NCBI GenBank assembly: GCA_963817755.1
Contig: CAWFPB010000003.1
Coordinates: 434,001-498,000 of the forward strand
Source: Oleiagrimonas sp963817755
GTDB lineage: Bacteria > Pseudomonadota > Gammaproteobacteria > Xanthomonadales > Rhodanobacteraceae
DNA: 64,000 nucleotides
Direction of reading: 5' to 3'
Every line of letters starts with the position of its first letter. Position 1 is the stretch's first letter. Below the pieces are notes generated by a model. That model worked only from the letters and a program-made list of their open reading frames with translations. It was not told where the DNA came from and searched no databases. Below are positions 10,844-18,801 of this stretch, one piece after another. A program made the position numbers and the translations under genes.

Positions 10844-12454
10844 ATGAACACAGCCTCTCCTGGCACTCCAGGACGCACGCACATTTCCCCGGAGGTCATG
10901 CGCCTGCTGCAGGCCGCGGGCAGGGCGCTTGGTCAGGGCCAGCCCGATGCGGCCGAACGTTTGCTTGTTCGCGTTCTGGAACGGATGCCCGAACTGGCCG
11001 AGGCCCACCGTCTCCTGGGGATTTCCGCACTCATGCGTGGCCAGCATTCCAAGGCCGTCGAGCATCTGCGTACCGTGCTGGCACAGCATCCCGATGATGC
11101 CTTGATCCACATGAACCTGGGAAGCGCGCTGGTCGAATCGCGGGAAACCGGGGAGGGCCTGTTGCACCTCGAGCGTGCCTGCGAGCTGGCCGCCGACAAC
11201 GCCGAATACTGGTGCAATCTCGGTGTCGGCTACCAGTTCGCGGAGAAGCTGGAGCCGGCACGCGCTGCATTCGCGCGTGCGGTCGAGCTTCAGCCCGGAC
11301 ATCTGCGTGCACGCATCAAGCTGGCCTACGCATTCATTCTCCTGGGCGAGACCGCATCGGCAGTGGCGAGCCTGCGCGAGACGCTGCGCCTTCAGCCCGA
11401 TTGCGTGGATGCCTGGTTGGCGCTCGGCAATCTCAAGACGGAGCGCCTGGACGCCGGGGATGTGAATCAGCTGCAACATCTGCTGCAACTTCCCGGCATG
11501 CCGGATGACCAGCGCGTCGCGCTTGGTTTCACGCTTGCCAAGGCCCTGGAAGACCAGTCTGATTACGCATCGGCATACGATGTCGTGGAGACGGCCAACG
11601 CGCAGCATCGTCGGCACGTGTACTGGAGTCGGGACGAGGAGCGCGCCCGGGTCGATGCCATTGCGCAGGCATTTTCCGGCGCCATGCCGGCTCCGGTCGA
11701 CCCCATGCTGGGCAATGAAGTCATCTTCGTGGTGCACATGCCGCGTTCCGGCTCCACGTTGGTCGAGCAGATCCTCGCATCGCACGCACAGGTCCAGGCC
11801 GGCGACGAGCTTCAGGTGCTGCCCGACATCCTGGACGAGGAATCGCGCGTGCGGGGCAAGCCCTTCCCGCAATGGGTGTCGGAGGCCGACGGCGTGGACT
11901 GGCAGCGAATGGGAATGACGTACCTGCAGCGGGTCCGGGAAATGCTCGGTCCGCATGCACGTTTCACCGACAAGACCCCGAACAACTGGGCATTTGTCGG
12001 AGCGGCCCTGGCGATGCTGCCGGGTGCCCGGGTCGTCAATGCACGTCGCGATCCGCTGGAGACATGCTTTTCGTGCTACAGACAGCTGTTCCAGGTGGGC
12101 TGCAATTTCACCTACGACCTGCAGGACATGGTCGACTACTACGCCGGCTACGAACGCCTGAGTGCGTTGTGGCGTGAAAAGTTTCCGCGGCGATATTTCG
12201 AGAATGGATACGAGTCGCTTCAACACGATACCGAGGGACAGATCCGTCGCCTGCTCGATTTTTGCGATCTTCCGTTCGATCCCGTCTGCCTCCAATTCCA
12301 TCGTACGCAGCGGACCGTGAGAACGTTCAGCGCATCACAGGTTCGCCAACCGCTGCAGAAGGACACGGCCCGAAGTGCCCGCTATGGCGAAAGGCTCGAT
12401 CCCTTGCGCGCCAAGCTTCTTGCCGCAGGAATTCCCTTGGCAGAGTCATCCTGA
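10844..12454 (+). CDS. TPR-sulfotransferase fusion protein
   Basis: The 536-residue protein has N-terminal tetratricopeptide repeats (about 18-260; units such as AEYWCNLGVGYQFAEKLEPARAAF) followed by a sulfotransferase domain. The 5'-phosphosulfate loop is PRSGSTLVEQ at 300-309 and the 3'-phosphate contact is in ARRDPLETCFSCYRQ about 95 residues later. Enzymes of this family transfer sulfate from PAPS to protein tyrosines, lipids or sugars; many proteobacteria and marine bacteria have TPR versions with unknown acceptors. No signal peptide is present. The ATG at 10844 fits the promoter just upstream. A hairpin follows 8 bases after the stop. Confidence 0.88.
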   Translation: MNTASPGTPGRTHISPEVMRLLQAAGRALGQGQPDAAERLLVRVLERMPELAEAHRLLGISALMRGQHSKAVEHLRTVLAQHPDDALIHMNLGSALVESRETGEGLLHLERACELAADNAEYWCNLGVGYQFAEKLEPARAAFARAVELQPGHLRARIKLAYAFILLGETASAVASLRETLRLQPDCVDAWLALGNLKTERLDAGDVNQLQHLLQLPGMPDDQRVALGFTLAKALEDQSDYASAYDVVETANAQHRRHVYWSRDEERARVDAIAQAFSGAMPAPVDPMLGNEVIFVVHMPRSGSTLVEQILASHAQVQAGDELQVLPDILDEESRVRGKPFPQWVSEADGVDWQRMGMTYLQRVREMLGPHARFTDKTPNNWAFVGAALAMLPGARVVNARRDPLETCFSCYRQLFQVGCNFTYDLQDMVDYYAGYERLSALWREKFPRRYFENGYESLQHDTEGQIRRLLDFCDLPFDPVCLQFHRTQRTVRTFSASQVRQPLQKDTARSARYGERLDPLRAKLLAAGIPLAESS

Positions 12455-12461
12455 GGTACAT

Positions 12462-12486
12462 GCACCCGGCTCTTGCCGCCGGGTGC
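12462..12486 (+). terminator. Hairpin after the TPR-sulfotransferase gene
   Basis: GCACCCGGC at 12462-12470 pairs with GCCGGGTGC at 12478-12486 (9 bp, 7-base loop), 8 bases past the stop. There is no T-run after it. Confidence 0.5.
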
Positions 12487-12689
12487 GTCCCGGGGGGCAC
12501 CGTACCGATCTGTACACAAGCCTGTTCCGCCTCGTCCTTTCGGCTGTCGCGGCACCGGAAAGGTCATGTGATGCACGGCACGACACTGGTCATGGGCGGC
12601 TTGTTCGGGTCCGCCGGAGGCAACGATGCGGGTCTCACGTACCCACGTCCCGCCTCGGTACGGCGCTGCCCAGGGTGCATGTCGACGCC

Positions 12690-13240
12690 GGCTGGCTGGC
12701 GGGCACGTCCCGCTGCTGGTCGGTTCCCATTCACAGGAAGGGTCGTGGAAAAGCCTGCTCGGCAAGCCGCCGCCGACGCCATGCAGTTATCGCTCGGCAT
12801 TGCGTCAGCGCGTCGGCAAGGCAACTTCGCAATCCTCGCCCCGTATCCGGGGCGCAGTGAAAAACCAGGCAAGGCCTCGGCCAGCGCCCCGGGCGGTGAC
12901 CCGTTCATCGCTTTCGTCACCTGGTGCCGGATGCACATGCAGCGAAGCACCGGATACGCACCGGTGTACTGCTGGTTCAACAAGGGCCGGTCCGCGAGTC
13001 ACGTGGTTGCCTGCCCCGTACCGACGAGCGGGTATCGGCCACGATGGAGGGCTCTTGCACGCGCTTCATCGAGACCGGCAATCCAAACGGCAAGGGACTT
13101 CCTGACTGGCCCGCGGTCATGCAGAGGGATGGCGGCCGGCTTCGCCGGGAGTTCGGTGCGCACACGCACACCCATGCCGACCATCGGGCAGCACGCTACG
13201 CGTTCCTGCAACGTTTCAAGCCCCTCGCGCACCTTTTGGT
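12690..13240 (+). pseudogene. Remnant of a type B carboxylesterase
   Basis: Reading all three forward frames gives consecutive pieces of the C-terminal third of a carboxylesterase type B (para-nitrobenzyl esterase family). The pieces are GGHVPLLVGSHSQEGSW and YRSALRQRVG (frame of 12704), then NFAILAPYPG and FIAFVTWCRMHMQRSTGYAP (frame of 12904), then TDERVSATMEG and RFIETGNPNGKGLPDWPAV (from about 13020). They occur in the family's order and spacing, so at least two frameshifts separate them. Upstream, GLFGSAGG near 12600 may be a scar of the nucleophile elbow FGESAGG, but about two thirds of the gene, including a usable active site, is gone. No ribosome site or intact reading frame remains. 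Confidence 0.7.
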
Positions 13241-13271
13241 GACCGTTGTGCGCCCGGCACTGCCTTGCCGG

Positions 13272-13622
13272 TCAGCGATAGCGGTATTGCACCAGCACCG
13301 TATGCACCTGATCGTCGTTGGTCGCCAGCGCATTGTCCGTGAAGGTACGCAGCAGCTTCGCGGTCTGCTGCTTGTCCAGGTGCCTGGCATGGACCTCCAC
13401 GACCTGTGTCTGAAGGCCGGCCTTGGTGGCGTTTGCACATTCGTGTTGCAGCGCCGTGTGGCGGCCTTGCGTCGTCGTGTTCCACGTCGTCGGCACGCTA
13501 CAGGTTGGCGTCACGATCGCACCCTGGAACCTGATGCGTCCGCCGCTGGTGCCGGCGTATGCCGGAGTGATGACCAGGGCGAAAAGACACGCTGCGATGA
13601 GTTTTTTCCAGTTCGGTCGCAT
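13272..13622 (-). CDS. Small fimbrial-subunit-like secreted protein
   Basis: The 116-residue product has a clean signal peptide (basic N-terminus MRPNWKK, hydrophobic core, AYA cleavage) and a mature part opening GGRIRFQGAIVTPTCSV. This is the N-terminal pattern of type 1 (FimA-like) pilins, with the first Cys in TC and the partner Cys in LQHECAN. It ends VHTVLVQYRYR, like the last beta strand of pilins. It is much shorter than a normal subunit of 150-180 residues, and no usher or chaperone gene is nearby. It could be a reduced orphan pilin or an export protein with the same fold. GAGGG lies 8 bases before the ATG. The upstream region has a Clp-like site and an FNR-like box. Confidence 0.7.
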   Translation of the reverse strand: MRPNWKKLIAACLFALVITPAYAGTSGGRIRFQGAIVTPTCSVPTTWNTTTQGRHTALQHECANATKAGLQTQVVEVHARHLDKQQTAKLLRTFTDNALATNDDQVHTVLVQYRYR

Positions 13623-13719
13623 GGTACGACCCTCGCTTGCCGCCCGATCGCTCGGTCCCCATGGGCCTCATGGCACCGGGTCGGCATGTGCAAGGTTGCG
13701 CTGCTATGAGCGGAAGCGA

Positions 13720-13733
13720 CTGATCCAGATCAA
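13720..13733. promoter_or_regulatory. FNR/Anr-like box CTGAT-N4-ATCAA
   Basis: One half-site is perfect and the other has one change from TTGAT-N4-ATCAA. It lies about 100 bases upstream of the fimbrial-like gene and 225 upstream of the YrhK gene. No -10 element sits at the class II distance in either direction, so its target is uncertain. Confidence 0.4.
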
Positions 13734-13769
13734 TTTTTCCCCCAGTTCGACGTTGAATTGCCCCTTTTA

Positions 13770-13785
13770 TGTGATCTAGGTCACA
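13770..13785. promoter_or_regulatory. CRP/Clp-type site TGTGATCTAGGTCACA
   Basis: The arms TGTGA and TCACA are perfect with a 6-base spacer, and the site differs by one base from the E. coli CRP core. In xanthomonads the CRP-like factor Clp binds this same type of site. It lies in the divergent gap 13623-13958, 155 bases from the fimbrial-like ATG and 181 from the YrhK ATG. Flanks read TTTTA and TCAG. Confidence 0.6.
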
Positions 13786-13958
13786 TCAGTCCTTGGCGTT
13801 GCGGGAGATTGCTCGCGTGGCATGCGCGCATGAACGCCGCGGTTGCGCATGTGCGAGGACAAGCCAAGGGGCCGCCGAAAGCCCATGGTGTGTCCGCTGG
13901 TTTTCTCTTGTGTGGCGTGCGCGGGTAGGGTGGGGGCCGGTCCATTCAGGAGTTCGAC

Positions 13959-14270
13959 ATGCCGCAGGCAACCACGCAAGGCTGGGAGGGCGCGCACGAT
14001 CTGGTCGTGCGGATCGGGCGCGACGAGCTGGTCATCCGGCAGCGCTATGAGGCCCTGAGCATCGCCAACGACGTGCTGATCGGGCTGTGGTTCCTGGTCG
14101 GCACGATCCTGTTCTTCGATGACGCCACGGTCTACTACGGCACCTGGCTGTTCCTGATCGGCAGTGTCGAGATGCTGATACGCCCGACCATCCGGCTGGC
14201 TCGGCACATGCACCTCAAGCGCATGCGCGCCGGTGCCTACACAGGCACGGATACGTCCGACGATTACTAG
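13959..14270 (+). CDS. YrhK-domain membrane protein
   Basis: The 103-residue protein contains a YrhK-like domain: VIRQRYEALSIANDVLIG opens it, and two hydrophobic helices follow (about 36-54 and 60-80, with LFLIGSVEMLIRP between strand and helix). The domain is found in small inner-membrane proteins of unknown function. AGGAG lies 8 bases upstream of the ATG. The TAG stop is part of the CTAG duplicated by the MITE that follows, so the C-terminus (TGTDTSDDY) may have been set by that insertion. A Clp-type site lies 174-189 bases upstream. Confidence 0.75.
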   Translation: MPQATTQGWEGAHDLVVRIGRDELVIRQRYEALSIANDVLIGLWFLVGTILFFDDATVYYGTWLFLIGSVEMLIRPTIRLARHMHLKRMRAGAYTGTDTSDDY

Positions 14271-14555
14271 GGAAGCTCAGAACAAATCTACGTAGGCGTC
14301 ACCGTTCTGTCTGGGCGCAGATGCGTGGCGCGTCGGTGAAGGCAGGCTGGTGGCCTGTCGAGACGGCGTACCGCGGAGCTGCGGGCAGGCAGAACGGCCC
14401 CAAGCGTTTGAATCAAAAGGTCGGGGTGATGTCCAGAAGGCCCGCATGGCGGCGCGCGCGGCTTGCCCAGGCAACCAGCCTGCGCGGCGCCACGCCCACC
14501 CCCCTGCGAACCTTCTGGACATCATGCCGCCTGCGTAGATTTGTTCAGAGCTTCC
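14271..14555. mobile_element. 285-bp MITE with 28-bp terminal inverted repeats and CTAG duplication
   Basis: The ends are 28-base inverted repeats (14271-14298 and 14528-14555) starting GGAAGCTC, with two mismatches. Both sides carry CTAG (14267-14270 and 14556-14559), as expected of a 4-base target duplication. Inside, TGATGTCCAGAAGG at 14427-14440 is exactly inverted at 14511-14524, so the right half folds into a long hairpin. No transposase frame is present. CTAG-type duplications and short GG-starting ends fit an IS5-family-derived non-autonomous element; the parent IS is not in the window. Confidence 0.75.
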
Positions 14556-14672
14556 CTAGGGCGGTGACTCGCCGTCACCTGCACTCCCGGGGCCGGGACG
14601 ATGCACGTTGCGTTTCGCGGTATCCGGTTCATCCATGCGCCATGCATGCCGGCATGTCGGACGCGGCCAGCG

Positions 14673-14678
14673 TATGAT
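14673..14678 (+). promoter_or_regulatory. Possible -10 element for the cytochrome c4 gene
   Basis: TATGAT lies 50 bases before the ATG. No good -35 hexamer is seen at 16-18 bases, so an activator may be needed or the call may be wrong. Confidence 0.3.
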
Positions 14679-14727
14679 CGGGAAGGACAAACACAAGCGG
14701 GCTAGATGCCCGGGGGAGAATCAGGAC

Positions 14728-15381
14728 ATGAACGGCACAAGGATATGGGGCGTGGGACGGACGGTTTTGCTGGTCGGCCTGCTGGCCGGATCCATGTCGG
14801 TACGTGCGGCCGATTCGCCCAAGGGCGATGCATCGTCGGGCGAGTCGATCGTGTCCTCCAACTGCGCCATGTGCCACGGGTCGGACGGCAACTCGACGGA
14901 TGGTCAGTATCCCAAGCTGGCCGGCCAGCATGCCGACTACATCGTCTATCAGCTGAAGTCCTTCCAGAGCGGGACACGTTCCAATTCCATCATGTCCGGC
15001 ATGGCGGGCATGCTGTCCCCGCAGGACATTGCCGACGTGGCCGCCTACATGTCCAGCCAGACCATGTCGCCGGGCCCGGAGGACACCTACGAGCCGGAGC
15101 TGGGCAAGCAGATCTACGATCACGGCCTGCCCAAGGAAGGACTTCCGGCCTGTGCGTCGTGCCATGGCCCCAAGGGAGTGGGCGACGCCGAGAAGATGTT
15201 TCCGCGCATCGGCGGCCAGCATGCCCAGTACGTCGTCCAGGTGCTGACCGGCTGGCACAACGGCAAGGCCTGGGGCAACAGTCCGCATGCCAAGCTGGTG
15301 GTCGACGTGGCGCGCAAGCTGACCAGCGAGCAGATCCACGCCGTGGCGTCCTACGTGCAGGGGCTCAACGCCAAGAAATGA
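14728..15381 (+). CDS. Dihaem cytochrome c4
   Basis: The 217-residue protein has a signal peptide (about 1-26, ending VRAAD) and two class I cytochrome c domains, each with one CxxCH haem site: CAMCH at about 45-49 and CASCH at about 145-149. Axial Met ligands are likely in the MSGM/MAGML and SPHAKL-flanking regions. Length and layout match cytochrome c4, a periplasmic electron carrier that in related bacteria donates to cbb3-type oxidase and sometimes to denitrification enzymes. The start at 14728 was chosen for the signal peptide; CAGGAC lies just upstream. Two copper nitrite reductases in the window make an electron-donor role possible but unproved. Confidence 0.9.
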   Translation: MNGTRIWGVGRTVLLVGLLAGSMSVRAADSPKGDASSGESIVSSNCAMCHGSDGNSTDGQYPKLAGQHADYIVYQLKSFQSGTRSNSIMSGMAGMLSPQDIADVAAYMSSQTMSPGPEDTYEPELGKQIYDHGLPKEGLPACASCHGPKGVGDAEKMFPRIGGQHAQYVVQVLTGWHNGKAWGNSPHAKLVVDVARKLTSEQIHAVASYVQGLNAKK

Positions 15382-15387
15382 AACGGA

Positions 15388-15414
15388 GCCGGGACGGCGG
15401 TTCCACGTCCCGGC
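15388..15414. terminator. Hairpin between convergent genes
   Basis: GCCGGGACG at 15388-15396 pairs with CGTCCCGGC at 15406-15414, between the cytochrome c4 stop and the peptide permease stop. It may serve both directions. T-runs are weak on both sides. Confidence 0.5.
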
Positions 15415-15432
15415 CTGGCAAAAGGTCGTTTG

Positions 15433-16932
15433 TCAGCGGGCCGGAACCACCGCCACCGGCTCGTCGTCGGCCGGCGTCTCGCGGTCGCGAATCAGCTTTC
15501 GCAGGAATGGGATCAGCAGCACCAGCGCCACGCCCACCGCCACGCTGCCCCAGCCCAGTTTCGAGAACAGGCTGAAATAGACCGGGTCGGTGGCTCGCGC
15601 CGTGGTGCCAGCCGGCTCGGGCACCATGCCCGAGAAGTCGCCAGCGAACAGCGAGGCCAGGCCGGTGACCAGCATCCAGCTGCCCATCATGATGCCCTGG
15701 TACTTGCGCGGAGCCAGCTTGCCGATCATGGCGTAGCCGATCGGCGAGATCAGCAGTTCGCCGATGCTCTGCAGCACGTAGCTGGCGAAGATCCAGACGA
15801 ACGCCACCATGCCCTTGTCGTCGGCGAACAGGATGCCGGCGGGCAGGGCCAGGAAGCCCAGCCCCATCAACAGCAGCGACACCGAGAACTGCATCGGTAT
15901 GTCGATGTTCAAGCCGCGCTTGCGCAGGCGATGGAACCAGGCCGCCATCAACGGTCCGCCGACCACGATGACCACGGTGTTGATGTTCTGGATCCACTGC
16001 GGCGCCACGGTCACGCCCCACACGTGCAGATCGACATTGTTGACGGCGAACAACTGCAGGCCGCTCGGTGCCATCTGGTACAGCGCCCAGAACACCAGCG
16101 AGCCCAGGGCCAGGATCAGGTAGGCCCACATGTGGTTGCGTTCCAGGCGGTCGCGCTGGCGCAGCGTGAGATAGACCAGGGCGGCTGCCACCACCAGGCA
16201 GATGCCCTTGACCAGGGTCTCGGTCGAGCCCGGGTTCTGCAGCAGGGCCCAGACCACCGGCACCAGACCGAGCAGGATGGCGATGCCGGCGGCGAAGCGC
16301 CAGGCGTACGCGCGGCGCGGGGCCTCCAGCAGCGGCGTGTTGCGATCGGCCAGGGTCTTCCAGTTGAACGCGGCCAGCACGATGGCGACGAAATTGCCCA
16401 CGGTCGCGAATACGAACAGGCTGGCGTAGCTCTGGGTCAGCTGATAGTGACCGGCCACGGTGAAGCCGATGAAGAAGCCCAGGTTCATGCCCGCGTAATT
16501 CCACAGGAACGCGCCCTCGCGACGTTCGTCCTCGGGTGCGAAACGCTGGGTCAGCATCATGTTGATGCAGGTGACGTTCAGTCCGCTGCCGGTCAGGAAC
16601 AGGGCCAGGCCCCAGTACAGCATCGACGAGGTGCCCAGCGCGATCAGTCCGCAACCGATCACCTGAAGCGCCATGCCGCCGACGAACAGGTTGCGGTTGC
16701 TCAGGAAACGCCCGCCCAGATAGCCGCCGAACAGGTGCAGACCGTAGTTGAAGGCGCCGAACACGCCCATCACCGCGGTCGCTTCCTTGATCGGAAAGTG
16801 CAGGTGTTTGGTGGTGTACAGGACCAGGGTCGAATACAGCACCGCAAAACCCAGCGTGGAAGCGGTCTGGATGAAGAACAGCGCCACCGACCCCTTGGGA
16901 ATGCTTTCGTTCATGTGCTCGAGCTGGGACAA
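15433..16932 (-). CDS. POT-family proton-dependent oligopeptide transporter
   Basis: The 499-residue protein has 12-14 hydrophobic helices and the POT/PTR2 signatures: GGYLGGRFLSNRN after helix 2, and the later FAPEDERREGAFLWNYAGMNLG, which is the proteobacterial form of the family's second signature (FYxxINxGSL). It should import di- or tripeptides with protons across the inner membrane. The start at 16932 (MSQLEHMNESIPKG) could also be the Met at residue 7. It converges on cytochrome c4 and has its own upstream gap of 150 bases before the GNAT-nitrilase gene. Confidence 0.9.
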   Translation of the reverse strand: MSQLEHMNESIPKGSVALFFIQTASTLGFAVLYSTLVLYTTKHLHFPIKEATAVMGVFGAFNYGLHLFGGYLGGRFLSNRNLFVGGMALQVIGCGLIALGTSSMLYWGLALFLTGSGLNVTCINMMLTQRFAPEDERREGAFLWNYAGMNLGFFIGFTVAGHYQLTQSYASLFVFATVGNFVAIVLAAFNWKTLADRNTPLLEAPRRAYAWRFAAGIAILLGLVPVVWALLQNPGSTETLVKGICLVVAAALVYLTLRQRDRLERNHMWAYLILALGSLVFWALYQMAPSGLQLFAVNNVDLHVWGVTVAPQWIQNINTVVIVVGGPLMAAWFHRLRKRGLNIDIPMQFSVSLLLMGLGFLALPAGILFADDKGMVAFVWIFASYVLQSIGELLISPIGYAMIGKLAPRKYQGIMMGSWMLVTGLASLFAGDFSGMVPEPAGTTARATDPVYFSLFSKLGWGSVAVGVALVLLIPFLRKLIRDRETPADDEPVAVVPAR

Positions 16933-17081
16933 CGCCGTCTCCTCGTCAGCCGCGTTCAGGCCGGTGCGTTCCCAGTGGGAGGTGCGCCTTCACGGCCCGT
17001 GAACGCAGCATGGTACCTGCAGGCAGGAATCCACGGGGTGGGTCGGCGTGACGGGGCGCGCGTGGGCGCGCCCGGGGCCGG

Positions 17082-18653
17082 TCAGGGCTTGTTCGCCCGC
17101 CGCCGCCAGCGGGTCTCGTACAGGTCGAAGCGGCGATCCTTGAGGTTGGTCACGGTGCCGGAATTGCGCGCCCGCGCGATGTTGTCCAGGCTCAGGTCGG
17201 CGAACAGCACGGTCTCGATGTTGGGCGTGGTGTCGGCAGCCACGCCGTCACGCGCGAAAGGGAAGTCGCAGGGCGTGAGGATGCAGCTCTGGCCGTACTG
17301 GATGTCGAAGTTGTGCACGCCGGGCAGGTTGCCCACGTTGCCCGACATGATCACGTAGCACTGGTTCTCGATGGCGCGCGCCTGGCAGCAGTAGCGCACC
17401 CGGAGGTAGCCCTCGCGCACGTCGGTGCAGAAGGGCACGAACAGCATCAGCGCGCCCTGGTCGATCAGGTGGCGCGCGACCTCCGGGTATTCGGAGTCGT
17501 AGCAGATGATCACGCCGATCGGGCCGCAATCGGTCTGGATCATGGTCGCGGTATCGCCGCCGGTGATGCCCCACACGTTGCGTTCGGACGGGGTGGGGTG
17601 CAGCTTCTCCTGCTCGTGCGTGGTGCCGTCGCGCAGGCAGATGTAGCACACGTTGTGGATGTCGCCGTCGTGCATGCGCGTGGGGTGCGAGCCGGCGATG
17701 ATGTTGATGTTGTAGCGCACCGCCAGGCCGGCGAACAGTTCGCGCACCTGCGGTGTCCACTCGCTCAGGCGGCGGATGGTGTCGTTGGGCGAGAGCTCCT
17801 CGTTCTCGATCGACAGCAGCTGCAGCGTGATCAGTTCGGGGAAGGTGACGAAGTCGGCGTCGTAGTCGGCGGCGATGTCGGTGAAGTACTCCACCTGCTG
17901 GGCAAATTCCTCGAACGAGGTGATGCGGCGCTGCTGGTACTGCACCGTGGCCACGCGCACCGAGGAGGGCATCGGCAGGCCGCCGGAGGCGTGCGGCACG
18001 TCGGGCTGGTCGTGCAGGGCCGGATTGCGCCAGGCCAGATGCGCGGCGTAGCCGAGCGAATCATGGTCGTCCGGAAGATAGCCGCGCAGCACGCTGACCA
18101 GCTCGAAGCCGTTGCGCAGCTGGAAGCTGAGCGCCGGATCGCGGCGACGTCCCTCCACCACGGCCTGCACGTATTCCTCGGCGCCGCCGTAGCGGCGGAT
18201 GGACTTGTACAGGCCCGGCAGGCGACCGCCGAACACGATGCCGCGCAGCTTCAGGTCGGTGCACAGCTTCTTGCGCGCGGTGTACAGGCGCTGGCCGATG
18301 CGCATGCCACGCATGTCCGGATGCACCACCACTTCCATGCCGTACAGCCAGTCGCCTTCCGGGTCGTGGCGCGAGGCGAAGCCGCCGCCGGTGATCTCGC
18401 TCCAGGTGTGCGGAGCCATCGCGGTGGCTTCATCGATGCGGAAGGTGGCGCAGTAGCCAACCAGTCGGCCGTCGTACTCGGCGACGAACTGGCCCTCGGG
18501 GAAGTGCGCCTGCTGGCCGCGCAGCATCTCCTTCGAATGGCCCCAGTCCTTGCCGTAGACCAGGTCGGTCAGCTCCACCAGGTCGGGCACGTCCTCGAGC
18601 CGTGCCTGGCGAACCACGAGTCGCTTGCGGTTGTTCTGCTTGGCATGGGTCAT
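17082..18653 (-). CDS. GNAT acetyltransferase-nitrilase fusion protein
   Basis: The 523-residue protein has an N-terminal GNAT domain (about 10-190; acetyl-CoA loop region HPDMRGMRIGQRLY at 111-124) and a C-terminal carbon-nitrogen hydrolase domain (about 232-515). The hydrolase triad is Glu273 in FPEL, Lys350 in EKLHPTPSE and Cys384 in IICYDSE. This fusion is known in many bacteria and belongs to a nitrilase branch with RimI-like N-termini; the substrates are unknown. It may couple acyl transfer with amide hydrolysis. Cytoplasmic. Single gene between the permease and the ftsH-like gene. Confidence 0.92.
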   Translation of the reverse strand: MTHAKQNNRKRLVVRQARLEDVPDLVELTDLVYGKDWGHSKEMLRGQQAHFPEGQFVAEYDGRLVGYCATFRIDEATAMAPHTWSEITGGGFASRHDPEGDWLYGMEVVVHPDMRGMRIGQRLYTARKKLCTDLKLRGIVFGGRLPGLYKSIRRYGGAEEYVQAVVEGRRRDPALSFQLRNGFELVSVLRGYLPDDHDSLGYAAHLAWRNPALHDQPDVPHASGGLPMPSSVRVATVQYQQRRITSFEEFAQQVEYFTDIAADYDADFVTFPELITLQLLSIENEELSPNDTIRRLSEWTPQVRELFAGLAVRYNINIIAGSHPTRMHDGDIHNVCYICLRDGTTHEQEKLHPTPSERNVWGITGGDTATMIQTDCGPIGVIICYDSEYPEVARHLIDQGALMLFVPFCTDVREGYLRVRYCCQARAIENQCYVIMSGNVGNLPGVHNFDIQYGQSCILTPCDFPFARDGVAADTTPNIETVLFADLSLDNIARARNSGTVTNLKDRRFDLYETRWRRRANKP

Positions 18654-18801
18654 GGCCCGATTATGCCGCAGGCCTGCCGGTGCGCCGAATCATGGGCGCG
18701 CAGTCGATGTCGGCGATTCAGCAAGGGATCGTGCATGCATGCCCCTCGATGCGGTCCCCGTACCAGCGACTGATGTCGCGCGCGGCACGTGCGCCGCCCC
18801 G

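Noticed and set aside
14271..14555. The inverted repeats as an ordinary transcription terminator
   Set aside because: The 28-base arms are more than 200 bases apart and flanked by duplicated CTAG, which fits an inserted element better.
15430..17358. 642-codon plus-strand frame opposite the peptide permease
   Set aside because: His/Gln/Arg-rich mirror of the permease coding strand with no ribosome site or domain.
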